Shown here piece after piece: positions 22,831 to 34,450 of a stretch of 64,000 nt of DNA (the first letter of the stretch is position 1; each line of letters starts with the position of its first letter). Origin of the DNA: Macquaria australasica (lineage: Eukaryota; Chordata; Actinopteri; Centrarchiformes; Percichthyidae). The notes under the pieces were generated by a model that worked only from the letters and a program-made list of their open reading frames with translations, did not search any database and was not told the origin of the DNA. A program made the translations under genes and the position numbers. The DNA is taken from positions 204,319 through 268,318 of the forward strand of contig SEMN01000647.1 in NCBI GenBank assembly GCA_005408345.1, given 5' to 3'.

Positions 22831-24595
22831 TTTTGACCCAACATACACTATTCATTTAATGCTATAAAACCTTATTATGCATGATCAAGGTCACATAAAA
22901 ACATCTTTCTATTTTTTTTTTGTACATATATTTCTTTATTAGATATGTGAGATATGTTTCCTGAGTGAATATTGTCCTGTAATAAATATTGGCCTGTGAG
23001 AGTATGAACTTATTCAAAACTATTTGCACATATCAGTTCCTCGGAACAAAATATGTGGGTTACCCATATCCATAGAAAAGGATGTTTCATCCAAGCTGGA
23101 TCTTTTTTCCCTTCTTTTCTGTGTGTACCCAATGCCAACCCATCATTGGGTTTGTTAGGGAATTACATCCACATTGAATCATAGAGAAATGCACATTGCA
23201 TGAACTGCAATATACACCGTCTGAACGAAGCAATCCATAAATGGGTACACACCAAAACAAACAAACTATACACAGTCACATACATACATACATACATACA
23301 TACATACATACATGCATACATATCAAGATTCAGATCTTTTTTTAAATAGGTTAGAATGTCACAGGACCAAAATATATGCTTGTTACCACACTGACCATTC
23401 ACCCTTCATATTATGCATCTTCTCTGAGGTGTCATATATCCTGTGTAACAGATTACACAGATCTTGAGGACAAAATAGAAATCCATTCCCTGAATGGTGA
23501 GTCAACCTTTTATTATTTAATAAATAAATTAATTCATTGTTGAAAAAATAATTTAACGTAAAACGTTTGCTTTAATTGGTCAAAAACATTGTTATTGACA
23601 TAATGCTACAGATGTACACAATGCTGCTTAAAGTGTGGATACTTCTGTTTTGTGTGATGCTGCTGTTGAGGTTGTACAGTGCATGTTTGCAAGCCTGAAA
23701 AAGAAATCAGATATGTATGTTGTTCATGTCCTTCATGTTGTGTGTATCCCTTTTGCTTTAAAGGCTCTGAAAGCATATTTCTTCAGTTTGACAGTTTGAT
23801 AAAGGATCTTAATTAAGGGTGTTTTCTGTCAAACTTCAACTTTGAATGTTACTTATTTAGTCATGAATATATATAAAAACACTGAGGCTTCAGTGATTTG
23901 ATAAATGACTTTAAAGTCCAGTAGTACATTTGTGAACTTGTGAACTGGAAAGCTTCTCTAATTCCCATCTGTCCTTCTGTCATAGAGAAACTATGTAGCA
24001 CATATGTAGTTTTGAATGTAATCTATGTATGTAGTGTAGTCTATGCAGCAGATATTCATGGAACTGCTCTCTATCAGCTTGCATGACACATCTCAGTGAG
24101 CTGATGAAACTTCTGCTTTAATGTGTTTTACCGTATGTGTGTTCAGGATTCAACTGACTTTGACACACACACACACTGACCTTTGACCTCATCTCTTTAC
24201 ATTCCTCATCCTCTTCAGATTAATGTTTTATCAAACCAGCAGATGTAATTCACTTTAGTTTGGTGGCGTTACCTGTCATGTCTGTGTGTCTTTACCATCT
24301 CAGCTGACTGAAAACATCCTTGTCTGAGATAAATAAGCTGCTCTGATGACAGATAGAACCTAAGACAAAAAGGCCAGTGGTGTGCACACAATGTCATATA
24401 GTGTGGGATTGGTCCTAAATCTAACTCCGCCTGGAGAGTCACATCACTTAGCACTCGGGGATACGTGAAGAGCCGGTTCACATTGTATTAAAGGTGATGA
24501 AAATAAGCTCTCACAGGAAAGATTTTTAAATCCTATCACTGGAAATCTCTGGTGTGTATAAAATGTCAGTCATTGATTGAGCTAGACTTGTATAG
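22831..24595. other. spacer with a tetranucleotide repeat
   Basis: No gene recognised; contains the (ACAT)n tract listed separately. Confidence 0.5.
23278..23322. repeat. (ACAT)n microsatellite
   Basis: Clean ACAT units to about 23312, then one GCAT interruption. Confidence 0.95.
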
Positions 24596-24935
24596 AGTTT
24601 GAAGTGGGAGGTCCCGTTGATTTTCAAAGTAATGGACAGTTGGAGCACTTCAAGTCTAGGATGAACATGAAACTCTCCTGGTTTAATCATCAGTAGAAAA
24701 TATCAACACAGAACTACAGAACTACACTTTGTAGTGTACTCTGTAACTGCTGATAAAACATTCAGCAGTTTAAATCAGTTCACCTTCACATTCAGAGTCA
24801 ACTTTGGAGTCAACTTTTTGTTTCCATTTGCAATGACAAAGTCTTCTGAACTTCCTACAGCTCTGAGTCACACAGCTGACTGGCTTCCTCTCCATAACAA
24901 TGGTGGCTGAAGCTCATGGGTATTGTGGTATCAGC
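24596..24935 (+). repeat. dispersed repeat, copy 1 (inverted partner at 49290-49490)
   Basis: The GACAGTTGGAGCACTT box, the ACATGAAACT box and an AATCATCAGT box occur here in this order. They recur in the reverse complement of about 49430-49330. A GGTGGCTGAAGCTCATGG box near the right side suggests a longer family consensus. No coding capacity seen. Confidence 0.5.
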
Positions 24936-25158
24936 AAGTCCTCCAAATTAAAGGACAAATTGTTTTTTGTAACTGCCATTCAGAACAACACACAGAAGCT
25001 TTTTCTGATGTGATGCCCCTACCACCAAGACAGCACCATTTGTCTGTGTCTTCCAAAACCGTTACACATCACTGTTGAAAAATAAATCCTTTTTATGACG
25101 TGACAATGCTATGCTTAAGGTTCAGTTAGGTTTAGGCACAACAACTACTTAGTTAGGG
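24936..25158. other. spacer, nothing recognised
   Basis: No feature supported. Confidence 0.4.
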
Positions 25159-25994
25159 TTAAAGGTACTGTATGTAACTTTTCATAATGTTTTACATGTA
25201 TTAATCACTTTATATTGCCTGTGTGTGAACAGACTGTAATGTAACTTAAAAAATGAGACCTTTCCCGATTTTCTCAGTTGCCTATAGCAGCCTGTGGACT
25301 GATTTCTATGTAGAAGACTCGGGACGGATTTTGTGACGTTATGCGCGCTCCCAGGTGCTTGACTTCTCTTCAGGTCAGAGTTTAGCTCCCCAACAGCCAC
25401 AAAGAAGCTCCTCACGTTACACAACGTTACAAATGACCAGGTAAGCTAACATTACTGCAAAGCATGTGAAATATACTGTGATTTTAGCTGGGCAATGTTA
25501 GCTAACGTTAGATTATTTGCTAACGTGGCATGGATGTATAAGACCTTGTAATAAGACCTTGTATAAGACGCTGTGTTTGACTATGATTCATAGAGAATGC
25601 TTATGCTGTGGAGTATATGTCCTGTAAAGTCATTTCATTTCATTGGGTATCATCAGCCTGATGTTTTTCCCTGCCAAAATGACACCCATGCTTATACTTT
25701 ATACGTTTCTGCTGATGTATACCCATGTAATGAATTTACCTACTGGTTGACTTGTCAGTTGTATAGGTTCTAATTCTTGCTTTTTTCTATCTCTCTCTCC
25801 ATAAAGGACATGACCTCAGCTACATGAGCAATGGGAGCGAGTCCTGAGAGTGTGGTTTACAGTACCATAGTTTGTTTATTATGAATACCTATTGAAAACC
25901 AAATGAATATATGACATTGTAGAACTTGTAAAAAAAAATAATAATAATAAGACACTGAAAAAATTTGTACTTCTATAAAAGAAATGAGCTTGTA

Positions 25995-26043
25995 TAAAAA
26001 ATAAAATGTAGTTTTTCTTTGAAAAACTACATTTTATTTTTTA
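25995..26043. repeat. perfect 23-bp-arm hairpin with 3-nt loop
   Basis: Left arm at 25995-26017, loop TTT at 26018-26020, right arm at 26021-26043. The arm contains AATAAA on each strand, so it could act as a bidirectional polyadenylation/termination region for convergent transcripts of the surrounding element. That function is inferred. Confidence 0.85.
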
Positions 26044-26834
26044 CTACAATGAACTCACATGCAGGGACAATGAACACAGTTTTTAATTTCACCTAAATGG
26101 TGCTTCCTTGTAGCCAACATAGTTGCTAAAGGGGTCAGGGTGTCTCTAATCCGCCACGCGGTTCCTGGTTCCCAGACGTCCCAGATGAAGTCCAGAAAAA
26201 CCCCTGGCAGACGGGTGACCACCATCTGCTTTCTTTCAGTAGAGCTGAATAATCTTCAGAACTTGAATCCTGAAATGAAAGAAAATGAAAATGTATAAAA
26301 TGGGTAGTTTTATTGTGATGCCTTCCATATTTGAGGATGCTGACTGACAGTAACAGTGAAATACACAATGGTAAGCTGTAATGATAAAGCATGGTGAACT
26401 AATGATGCACGAATTGATGAATACATACAGTAGGATATGTTGCCAAAAACATCTGTTCTTTACTTTATGTGCATTATCTCCAGTCTAATGTTAGTCATCC
26501 CACTCCTACCATCTGTTTATAACTGACGTTAGTTTAGTATTATCATTGTCTAAACCCACTGCAGACCCCTTCAGTACAGTAACGTTAGTTTACAATAAAA
26601 AAAAGTCTCATCTATTATGCAGAAACATTAGCGCATCGATTCAGCTATCACGTCAATAATGAACGTCTAGTTCACTAACTGTTAGCGTTATCATCCAGCA
26701 AATGCAGCTGAGCCTCTCGGTGAAAGCTAGACAAATGGTGATTCATAAAGATGGCTAGCTAACATTGAAGTGTCATATAAATGCAGTCAATGTATCATGC
26801 AACGAGAATGGATTAGTTCAAAGTCACTGGCCTT

Positions 26835-26930
26835 TAATTCAATTCAGTTTTATTTATATAGCGCCATATCATAACAAAGTTATCTCAGGGCACTTTTTCA
26901 AATAGAGCAGGTCTAGACCGACTCTATATT
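26835..26930 (-). mobile_element. L2-like LINE 3' tail, nested
   Basis: The reverse complement reads GTGCCCTGAGATAACTTTG, then TTATGATATGGCGCTATATA and AATAAAACTGAATTGAA. This is the same 3' end as the plus-strand copies at 16.8, 45.9 and 60.1 kb. It is very short, a heavily 5'-truncated insertion into the TTAA-flanked element. Confidence 0.9.
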
Positions 26931-27235
26931 TATTGTGCAAGCTAGCAAGCTGATAATGATATTTCTCTTTATAAATCCGATTTTTTTTAAAATAATGTTA
27001 GTCAAACTATAATAACAGTGTAACTTTACTTACCTCATCTATCAGCATGACGACGGTCGATCATGTTCACTCTACTGTATGTCATGTCACTGTTTTGGCC
27101 GATGCCCAGGATGCTCGTTCGCGCCTACTGTGTGCGAGCACAAGAACGAGCAACAAGGCTGACTGCTATTGTCTTAACGGCCACTGGTGTCACCAAAAAC
27201 AACGACTTTCTGAAAAATACACACAGCCCCTTTAA

Positions 27236-29104
27236 GGAAAGATCATGGTTTGGGTTCAAATAAATACTAAGTAATGGAAGAAGGAAGCCCGTTGCTGATA
27301 GGGTGGGGAAGCGCTGTGACATGGCTGTGGGGTTTGTTTTTTTGTTGATGGGCAATACAGTTGAAAACGGTTCAACTCTCGAGGATACTGTATAAATGGA
27401 TGACCTGTTAAACCACAACAGGCAACCAGTGAGTGACAAGGAATATGGAAAAACCAGTCTGTATTTCCATCTAGTTTTTACATTTTACAAAACGGGCCTA
27501 AAGTGACCCACAGACAACTACTACAGTATGTTTCTTTTAGCTCTCTTTTTGTAGCCTGTTTCTTAGCCTATTTGTGCATTCAGCAAATTCTATGCTGGAC
27601 TTCTGTAATGCTAGTTATGTTTTCTCCACATATCCCCTTTTTCTTAATGTGTGCATGTGTCTTCCTCTTTACTTTTGAATGTGTACGTGTATATTCATGT
27701 GTGTTTGTGTGTGTGGTCGTCTAATGTTGGCTGGCCTGATGTAATCTAACAAACACAATGAGAGTTGATGGGATGGGATGGAATCCAGCCAGGCCTGGCT
27801 AGATTTCAGGAGTGTTAAAAGCTGCAGGCGTCACAGTGGAGCGTTGCTCCACGCACATCTCTCATCAGCCAACCCAACTGTGATTACTCGTCTGCTGCCA
27901 GTGGCTGATGCTCAGAAATCACTGCAGGTCCCAGGCAAACACAATTATGGAAGGGGGGAAATCCAGAAATTCTGGTGCCAGCTGTATGTGTGTCTATACA
28001 ATATCTGTGTGAGAGTGTGTGTGTGAGGTCATTTTATTACACGGTTTCAGAGCCAGCCTGCTTCCCCTCTCTGCCATCCAAATCCTAAGTTAGAAAAAGC
28101 ACCTCTGGGTGCTGCCAGGAGTACCAGGGATAGATTAACAGAGTTACAGAGAGCTATGACGCACGTGTGATGAAAGCTTAAAACACATGCACACACACAG
28201 AGACACACACACCACTACAGAGAGAGAAAGAGTGGGCTCTCACCATGTCCCCACAGTATCAAGTAGGTTGCCAAGTACACAAAAAGTCAAACAATGCTAG
28301 AAGGACAACAATCACAATGGGAGTGTGACAAACAGTGTTTAAAAAGAGGGGCTCAGTCTTGGACCTAATTTGCGTAATTAGACAGTGTTTGATTTATCGA
28401 GTGTGTTGGGTTTTGCTTTGTCCTCTTGGTTTGGGTTTGTTTTCACAGATGACTGATGGCTTATGGGCGGAGGGCTTTGCAGGATTTTTTCCGTGTTTGT
28501 TACAGCCTGGACCAGGGCTGTTGTCTGTCTAAAACAGAGCTGGTGTTTGGAAAATGGAATTCTCTGCGGGAGTTCCCTCTCTTTCACATGCCCTTCTCTC
28601 TTTAGCTCATATCCTTGTTTTTTTCAACCTTTTTTATATCAGGAAATGCTCTCAAATATGAGCTATTAAAGGATAAGAACAGTCTTATCTTTTTAGTTCA
28701 TCATCTCTATCTGTAATAATAATGGCATTGTAGTTAATAGCTGAGATCTGGGACCACAGTGATATAAAGAAGTCTGTCAGGTAAAGAAATAGGAGCAGTC
28801 AGAAGAGCAGACAGGTTGGAAACAAAACCCCAGGTTTCAAGCAAAACTCAGTGCTTGAATTTGACAGGTACAATTTGACAGGTACAGTACTAGCCCTTCT
28901 CATTTTTGCCCACATGAGTACCAGTACTTCCTGTGGCATACGGTCACCTCCTACTGAAGCTGGAACGTTATATGTATCTAAATTAAAATGAAAACTGTGG
29001 AAAAAATGTCCTTGTTCAAATGAATTTGAAAACGTGAGAATAGATATCTAAGGAAACATCAAAGATCTTCCCCGTTGCTAAACTAAGTTGCTGACTTCAC
29101 AGGT
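27236..29104. other. spacer, no gene recognised
   Basis: Contains scattered TG-rich and CA-rich short runs (about 27690-27720, 28190-28210). No coding domain seen. Confidence 0.45.
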
Positions 29105-29160
29105 CCAGTTGTCCATTACATTCATTTAGCAGATGCTTCTGACCATAACGACTTATAAAT
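29105..29160. repeat. fish repeat fragment (TTTAGCAGATGCTT box)
   Basis: ATTACATTCATTTAGCAGAT, then GCTTCTGACC and AACGACTTA, is a diverged version of a widespread fish-genome motif. Family placement is from general knowledge. Confidence 0.45.
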
Positions 29161-29999
29161 TGTCTCACAGCTGGCTGCTGGTCTGATCATCTGACTGCTT
29201 ATTGACCTGTTGGACTTTGATGTAGAGACGTTATCGTGTTTCCCAATTAATACCCAAGTTGTAACACAGTGGAATCATGCTTTAATATCTCTTTCTCCCT
29301 CATTTTGAAGTAATTGTTATAACGTTTTCTGTTTTATGTCTTATGTCATGTTTCTCTCTATTACTGTGACTGATATAATACAACAGGCATTCAACCTACT
29401 GTATGTCTACTTCATTAAAGCTTTTACACAAACTGATCTAAGTTCTTGGTTTCTGGTAGAAAGTCAAATCTGGGTTTTAAAAAGCTTTCTTTAGCCGTGG
29501 GGAGCATGCATTAAAATGTTTTACCTCCATCACCGTAGTTCCCACTGGTTTATAATTGAAGCTTTTCCATGACTGCTCAAAAATAACACCTTCCTCGACC
29601 ATAGTTTGGATTTGAGTGGGTGAGTGACCCTGAAATATACTCACTTCCCTCCTCAGCCTCTTTGATATTTTTACAGGCCCAATACAGTGAATGGAGAGAG
29701 AGGGATGAAAGCGTGAGAAACTAAAGTTAGTCTCCATTTCGAGTATAGAGTCAATGCTAAAGATAACGTGGGGTTTAGAGGTCCTAATGAAAACATATAT
29801 ATATATATTTACACTCACATACTGTGTAGTCCATGCAGCAGTCCTAATATGGACCCATTTCCTGGTATTTCAATCATGTTTTTGGCTTGAATCTTGCAAA
29901 TCTGCTCTGTATAAAACTCAGTTACTCAGTTATACAGGCACACAGGGAGATGTTCTTATTGTATGGCAGGGGACCAGCAGTGTGTAGGGGAGCTACGGA

Positions 30000-30000
<1 letters not shown>

Positions 30001-30037
<37 letters not shown>
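30001..30037. repeat. (TG)n microsatellite
   Basis: Uninterrupted TG dinucleotides. Confidence 0.95.
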
Positions 30038-30039
<2 letters not shown>

Positions 30040-30215
30040 TGGTTGCCTAGGCTGAGTGGAAAGCAGCGCAGATTAACAGGTGTCTGTGTGACACTTTATA
30101 GAGCTCCACCTGGCCAGCAGGAATTTTAACTGGTTGACTGACTAATCTTTACCGACCTCCCTGTCCTCCTTTGTGGTCTTGACACATGTACAACACTCAC
30201 TGCAGTCACACAGCA

Positions 30216-30250
<35 letters not shown>

Positions 30251-30256
30251 TGTGTA
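30216..30256. repeat. (GT)n(GA)n compound microsatellite
   Basis: GT run to about 30236 followed by an AG run and a short TGTGTATG. Confidence 0.9.
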
Positions 30257-31179
30257 TGTTTGTCCCTGTGAGAAACATTTAGGCCATCAGAATGACATTT
30301 TTGCTTTTTTGCTAATTCGGGTATGTTCCAGGAGGCTTTATATGGCACCTGTTGGAGTAGGGGGAGGTGGGAGGTGGGTAAAGAAAGTAAAGCAGATGGA
30401 GATGGGAGGAGGGCACCTTTGGGCTCCATGTGGAACATCTTACACAGTAACTGACCATAAAAATTAGATTAGTGTACAAAAACAAAGTCTGTTTCTCATA
30501 CAATCATAGTCCTGTCTGTATTTGATTAGGAGGACATTTTGTAGTTGCATACTACCCCTTTTACTGTCCAGTAGATGTAGTTTACCACAGTGCCCCATGG
30601 TTTGTTACAGGAGAAAAAGGTTTCACCCAGCCTTATGATAGACAGAGCCAGTCTTCTTTATAGAAATAATTTATTGAAGCATGTGTCAGTGCTGCCAGGG
30701 TACATAAGTCTTGTGTGTCACATAAGCTTTATGTTTCTTTGACTGGTTATGTTGCTGTTTGCCAATTTCACTAATTGTGTTATTGTTTTTGTAGTCTACA
30801 CAGCGATCTGTAAAATGTCAATAAAAGGCGTGTTTATGAACTTAATTTTATCATTCGTTTTATTTACATTTGGCGGTGAAACTGCACTTCGTCTTTGCCA
30901 TTCTTCTTATTGACAGGTCTAATGAGTGGTGGAGTGGGCAAGTATTGATATGCAAACAGAAGATTAAAGGCTTTTCAACATCCATTTATGGCTAACCATG
31001 GGAGTGGAAATGAGGCTTGTGAACACAATGATTGAGATTTATAAAACAGAAGCAGTCTGTGTACACGTAAGTTTTATGCATCGGGTCCATCTGTCTATTA
31101 ATGTCACCCCTATGTGAGCATGGATCCAGGTGTGAAGGCCATAGCCAAACCTTCATCACGCTAGTAATGTATCCTTTAA

Positions 31180-31750
31180 AATGTTGTGCAAATTTTAAAA
31201 CCCATAGGTCTTGTTCTGACTGCCAGCCCAAATCATTTCCAGTTTGTATCCAGATTGGTTTTAGAAAGTCTGAACAGCAAGAAGCTCATGAAATGCGATT
31301 TTTGCAAATCGTATCCAAGCCACATTTGGAGGTGGTTTGAAATGCGATTCCAATCGTATTTCTACAGATGCGTCTCAGTCGGGTCGCTCTGGCTGCTCAA
31401 ATCGGATGTCAAAGTGTCTATTGCGTCACTCGCAACGCAACACACAACAACAACGTCAAATCCAGAGTGACAGAAGTGCATCAGAGCGGATGTATACCAG
31501 CCTCCATCCCACGATGGAGGAGTTCTGCAGCCTGACTTGATTATTTGGAGGGCGAGATGATGGATCTCCAATTCTCGTGCTTCTGTGTTGGAAAGCCGCG
31601 TCACCAGCGTACGTAGTTACTGACGCCTACATCATTACCACAGCAACCCATGCAGATAGGTTGGTGATGTCTGGACACACAAATACAATCTGATCACTTG
31701 CAAATAACAGTGTGGACAGTCTGTCTTAAAGATGCCTGCAGTCTGAACAA
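31180..31750. repeat. probable non-autonomous DNA element
   Basis: Contains two GAAATGCGATT boxes (about 31288 and 31339), ATTTTTGCAAATCGTATCC, and a CGCAACGCAACACACAACAA stretch, giving a CpG-rich island unlike its flanks. Weak inverted similarity exists between about 31212-31262 and the reverse complement of 31683-31725. By recollection it resembles Harbinger-type non-autonomous repeats of fish. Ends are not resolved. Confidence 0.35.
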
Positions 31751-32159
31751 AGCCATTGTCAACCACACAGGTGTTTTCACTTATGTTACCTAATTAGACC
31801 TCTTTTCAGGACTGTGTGGGCATGTACAGTCTAGGCTTGATTGACATTTCCCTCACTCTCCTGTAAAGAATTTGTGACATCACGTAATACTAAGCATAGC
31901 TCCATTCAGCTTTAACATGACTAGAGGTCTAATCAGAGAAATTAAACAGACTTGTTGGGTTTCTTACCTACAGACAAATCTAGAAAAATGTGTTTCCATC
32001 AGTTTTTACTGTTTTCTTATGCATAAAGCCTTTATTATTTGACTATGGCCATTTTATGTTTCTGTCTCCTGAGGTTTCAGTTTTATATTTACTTTATGTG
32101 AGCTCACCAAAGCAATTTCCTATGAACTGTGTATAAATGGCAATTAAGTACTGAATCTC
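31751..32159. other. spacer, nothing recognised
   Basis: No feature supported. Confidence 0.4.
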
Positions 32160-32305
32160 TTCAATAAGCCAACTTTTCCACCTCAGTCAAGTGTAAAAAC
32201 ATGTATGTGATATTTCTGCTTCTTTATTCTTTATTATTATTCTTTCTATACACTCAGTTTTTTTTGTTTTGTTTTGTTTTGCAAAACTGCAAATTGAAAA
32301 AGGTG
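32160..32305. repeat. dispersed repeat, copy 2 of 2
   Basis: Shares the AACTTTTCCACCTCAG, AAGTGTAAAAAC and TGTGATATTTC boxes with 5225-5365, followed by a T-rich centre and AAATTGAAAA. Same orientation as copy 1. Confidence 0.55.
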
Positions 32306-32825
32306 GACAGAAACAGACTTACTTACTGGTTACTGGTCATTACTGCACTAGCAACAAAATGAGCCAAGCTGAAATTGTTTGAAATTACATTACAAAGATG
32401 TGGTGCTGCTTTTCACGTCTCCTACTGCTGTGCAAATGGAAGATACTGTTAAAATAGACTGTTACAAACAACTACAGCTCTCCTGAGATATTTACAGCAA
32501 ATATTGTTGTATTGACACATACCCTTGTATGTTTATTGTTCCTATATGAATCAGATTCAGAACTAGAACCACTGGGTTAAATAAATGCTCGATTCTTACT
32601 ATCTTTATTGCTTCCTGACCTCTCTCCACCACCCAGCATCCTCCTGGCTTCCTGTGAATTTATCAATATACTTGTGATAGCAGGTATTCCAAATGCCACT
32701 GATATGATGATATGTAGGCTAACTGTTGGCTGCTGTTCTGTTTTCATCTGGGAGGATTAAATAACTGATTTTTACTTTGTTTTAAACGAAAGTCTATGCC
32801 CAGAAGTGTGTTACGATCGTAGGAT
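32306..32825. other. spacer, nothing recognised
   Basis: No feature supported. Confidence 0.4.
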
Positions 32826-33660
32826 GTTACTGCCAATGTGTTTATAGCAAAAAGGAGTGCTCTGACACATGTGAACACCAGGAAAGCTGCAGGCGCAGAT
32901 GGCCTATCTGGGCGAGTACTGAAGTCCTGTGCTAATCAGCTAGCTTCAACCTCTCCCTGGCCAGGTCCGTGGTTCCCACCTGCATCAAGAGATCCACTAT
33001 TGTCCCTGTGCCTATAAGAATGCTTCTCCAGCCTGCATGAATGACTACCGACCAGTGGCCCTTACCTCAGTGGTCATGAAATGCTTCAAGAGGCTGATCA
33101 AGGACTACATCTGCGCCTTCTTCCCTTGTGCCATGGACCTGCTGCAGTTTGCATAATGGCCAAACTGATCCATGGATGACGCGGTCTTCCAGGTTCTGTA
33201 CACCACTCTCTCTCATCTTGACAGCCAGAAGGGGGGATCATGAAGGATCCTCACCACCCCAGCAACGAACTGTTCCAGTTGTTGCAGTCAGACGAGTGCC
33301 TCGGTAGTCACGCAGCCAAAGCAAAAAGACTGAGACTGAGTTTCTCTCCTCAGGCCATCAGGCTTGTGAACACTGATCTCACCAGGGCCCCCCCATTAAG
33401 TTTCACATACTCTTCATCTCATGCACACACATATAAGTACACATAGGCACATCAAATATTTCTTTTCTAATTTTCATATTTTATATATATTAAAAATATA
33501 AATATATATTAATATTATTGTAAATATTGTCATTCCTTTTTGTTCTCTTTTCTCTTTGTTCTGTGTTCTGCGCTATCTCTGTGGGCATTGCCATTTTTCA
33601 TTACACTGCACATCCTGCATGTGCATGTGACAAAGTTCTAAAGAGTCTTGAATGTAGTAA
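32826..33660 (+). pseudogene. internally deleted Rex1-like LINE
   Basis: The left part translates in pieces to RKAAGADGL, then in shifted frames to an NDYRPVALTSVV-like stretch. This parallels the RT N-terminus of the LINE at 19.4 kb. Around 33235 the sequence jumps straight to HPSNELFQLL, a KAKRLRLSFSPQAIRLVN block and the 3' UTR, so the fingers, palm (FADD) and thumb are deleted. The 3' end reads ATGTGACAAAG and AGTCTTGAATG, a variant of the Rex1 tail. Multiple stops; inactive. Confidence 0.75.
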
Positions 33661-34381
33661 AATAAAGAAGAGAACAGAATGAAGAGACAGGGAGGGACAC
33701 AGAGGTCAGAGGTCATGGCTGAGGACCTGTTCTTGTTTATCTGTTCAGTCTCTCTCTCTCTGAGCTCCCAGGCAGATTTTATGAAGAGCAACATATGAGT
33801 CCATTTTCATGCTTGAGTATTTTGGGTTACAGTTACATTCCTGCACCTTTGGGTCAGTGGAAACACATGATCAAAAAGAAGAGGTTTGAAGAAACGCCTC
33901 ATGTGTTGCTGATTACTCATTACAAGTCATCATCTGCACACTGTAAACACACACTATGAGCGCATTAGAACCATTTTATGCAACATTTGTTTTTGAGCCT
34001 GTGTTGGGATAGATGAGAGTTTTTCCATGACTGCTTACACCCCAGCACTCAAACGTCTTTACATGTATGCATGTTTCTGTCTAACAGTGCTTGTTGCTTA
34101 GCAACAGTAAATTAATGGCACAAAGCCAACACAAATTTATGAAACTAAAATCCAAGGTTTAACCTTAACTGTTAGCATTAATCACAATATAGCACTCCTT
34201 CTTTTATGTTATTACTTCATCATAGCATTATAAAGCTAATTTGCAAAAGCCCTGAAGCTTCAACAGTCATACTAGATTTATTATGAATATGATTTACATC
34301 ATTACACAACACCTACATTTCTACTGAAATTAGAATGTAAGAAGAGTGCCAAGTGCCAAGAATGCTCTTATGGTGCTGATG
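33661..34381. other. spacer, nothing recognised
   Basis: No feature supported. Confidence 0.4.
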
Positions 34382-34450
34382 TCAAGTCAAGTCAATTTTA
34401 TTTAGATAGCCCAATATCACAAATCACAATTTGCTTCAAGGGGCTGATGG
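34382..34450 (-). mobile_element. LINE/SINE 3' tail
   Basis: The reverse complement ends TGATATTGGGCTATCTAAAT, then AAAATTGACTTGACTTGAC. This is a retroposon 3' terminus with a TTGAC-type repeated tail, distinct from the GAATT tail of the L2-like copies. Confidence 0.6.

Larger units (their letters stand above)
25159..27235. mobile_element. TTAA-flanked TIR element (~2.07 kb body), degenerate
   Basis: TTAA stands at both edges (25159-25162 and 27232-27235). The left terminus after it reads AGGTACTGTATGTAACTTTTC and the right terminus in reverse complement reads AGGGGCTGTGTGTATTTTTC, so about 16 of 20 positions pair. TTAA duplications are characteristic of piggyBac and Kolobok superfamilies; choosing between them is inference. 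On the minus strand, a CATTTTCATTTTCTTTCAG-like polypyrimidine/AG acceptor sits near 26272. It is followed by an open stretch reading DSSSEDYSALLKESRWWSPV, possibly the remains of an element exon. An L2 3' tail is nested inside (26835-26930). No intact transposase. Confidence 0.55.
29161..31179. other. spacer with TG/AG microsatellites
   Basis: No gene recognised. The long minus-strand frame at 29477-29818 shows no domain that I know and no convincing exon borders. Confidence 0.45.

Noticed and set aside
23278..23322. Tetranucleotide array as a CRISPR-like or satellite structure
   Set aside because: Units are 4 bp without spacers; it is a simple microsatellite.
29477..29818. 113-codon minus-strand frame as a gene
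   Set aside because: No family resemblance, and nothing around it supports an exon; length is within chance for 64 kb on six frames.
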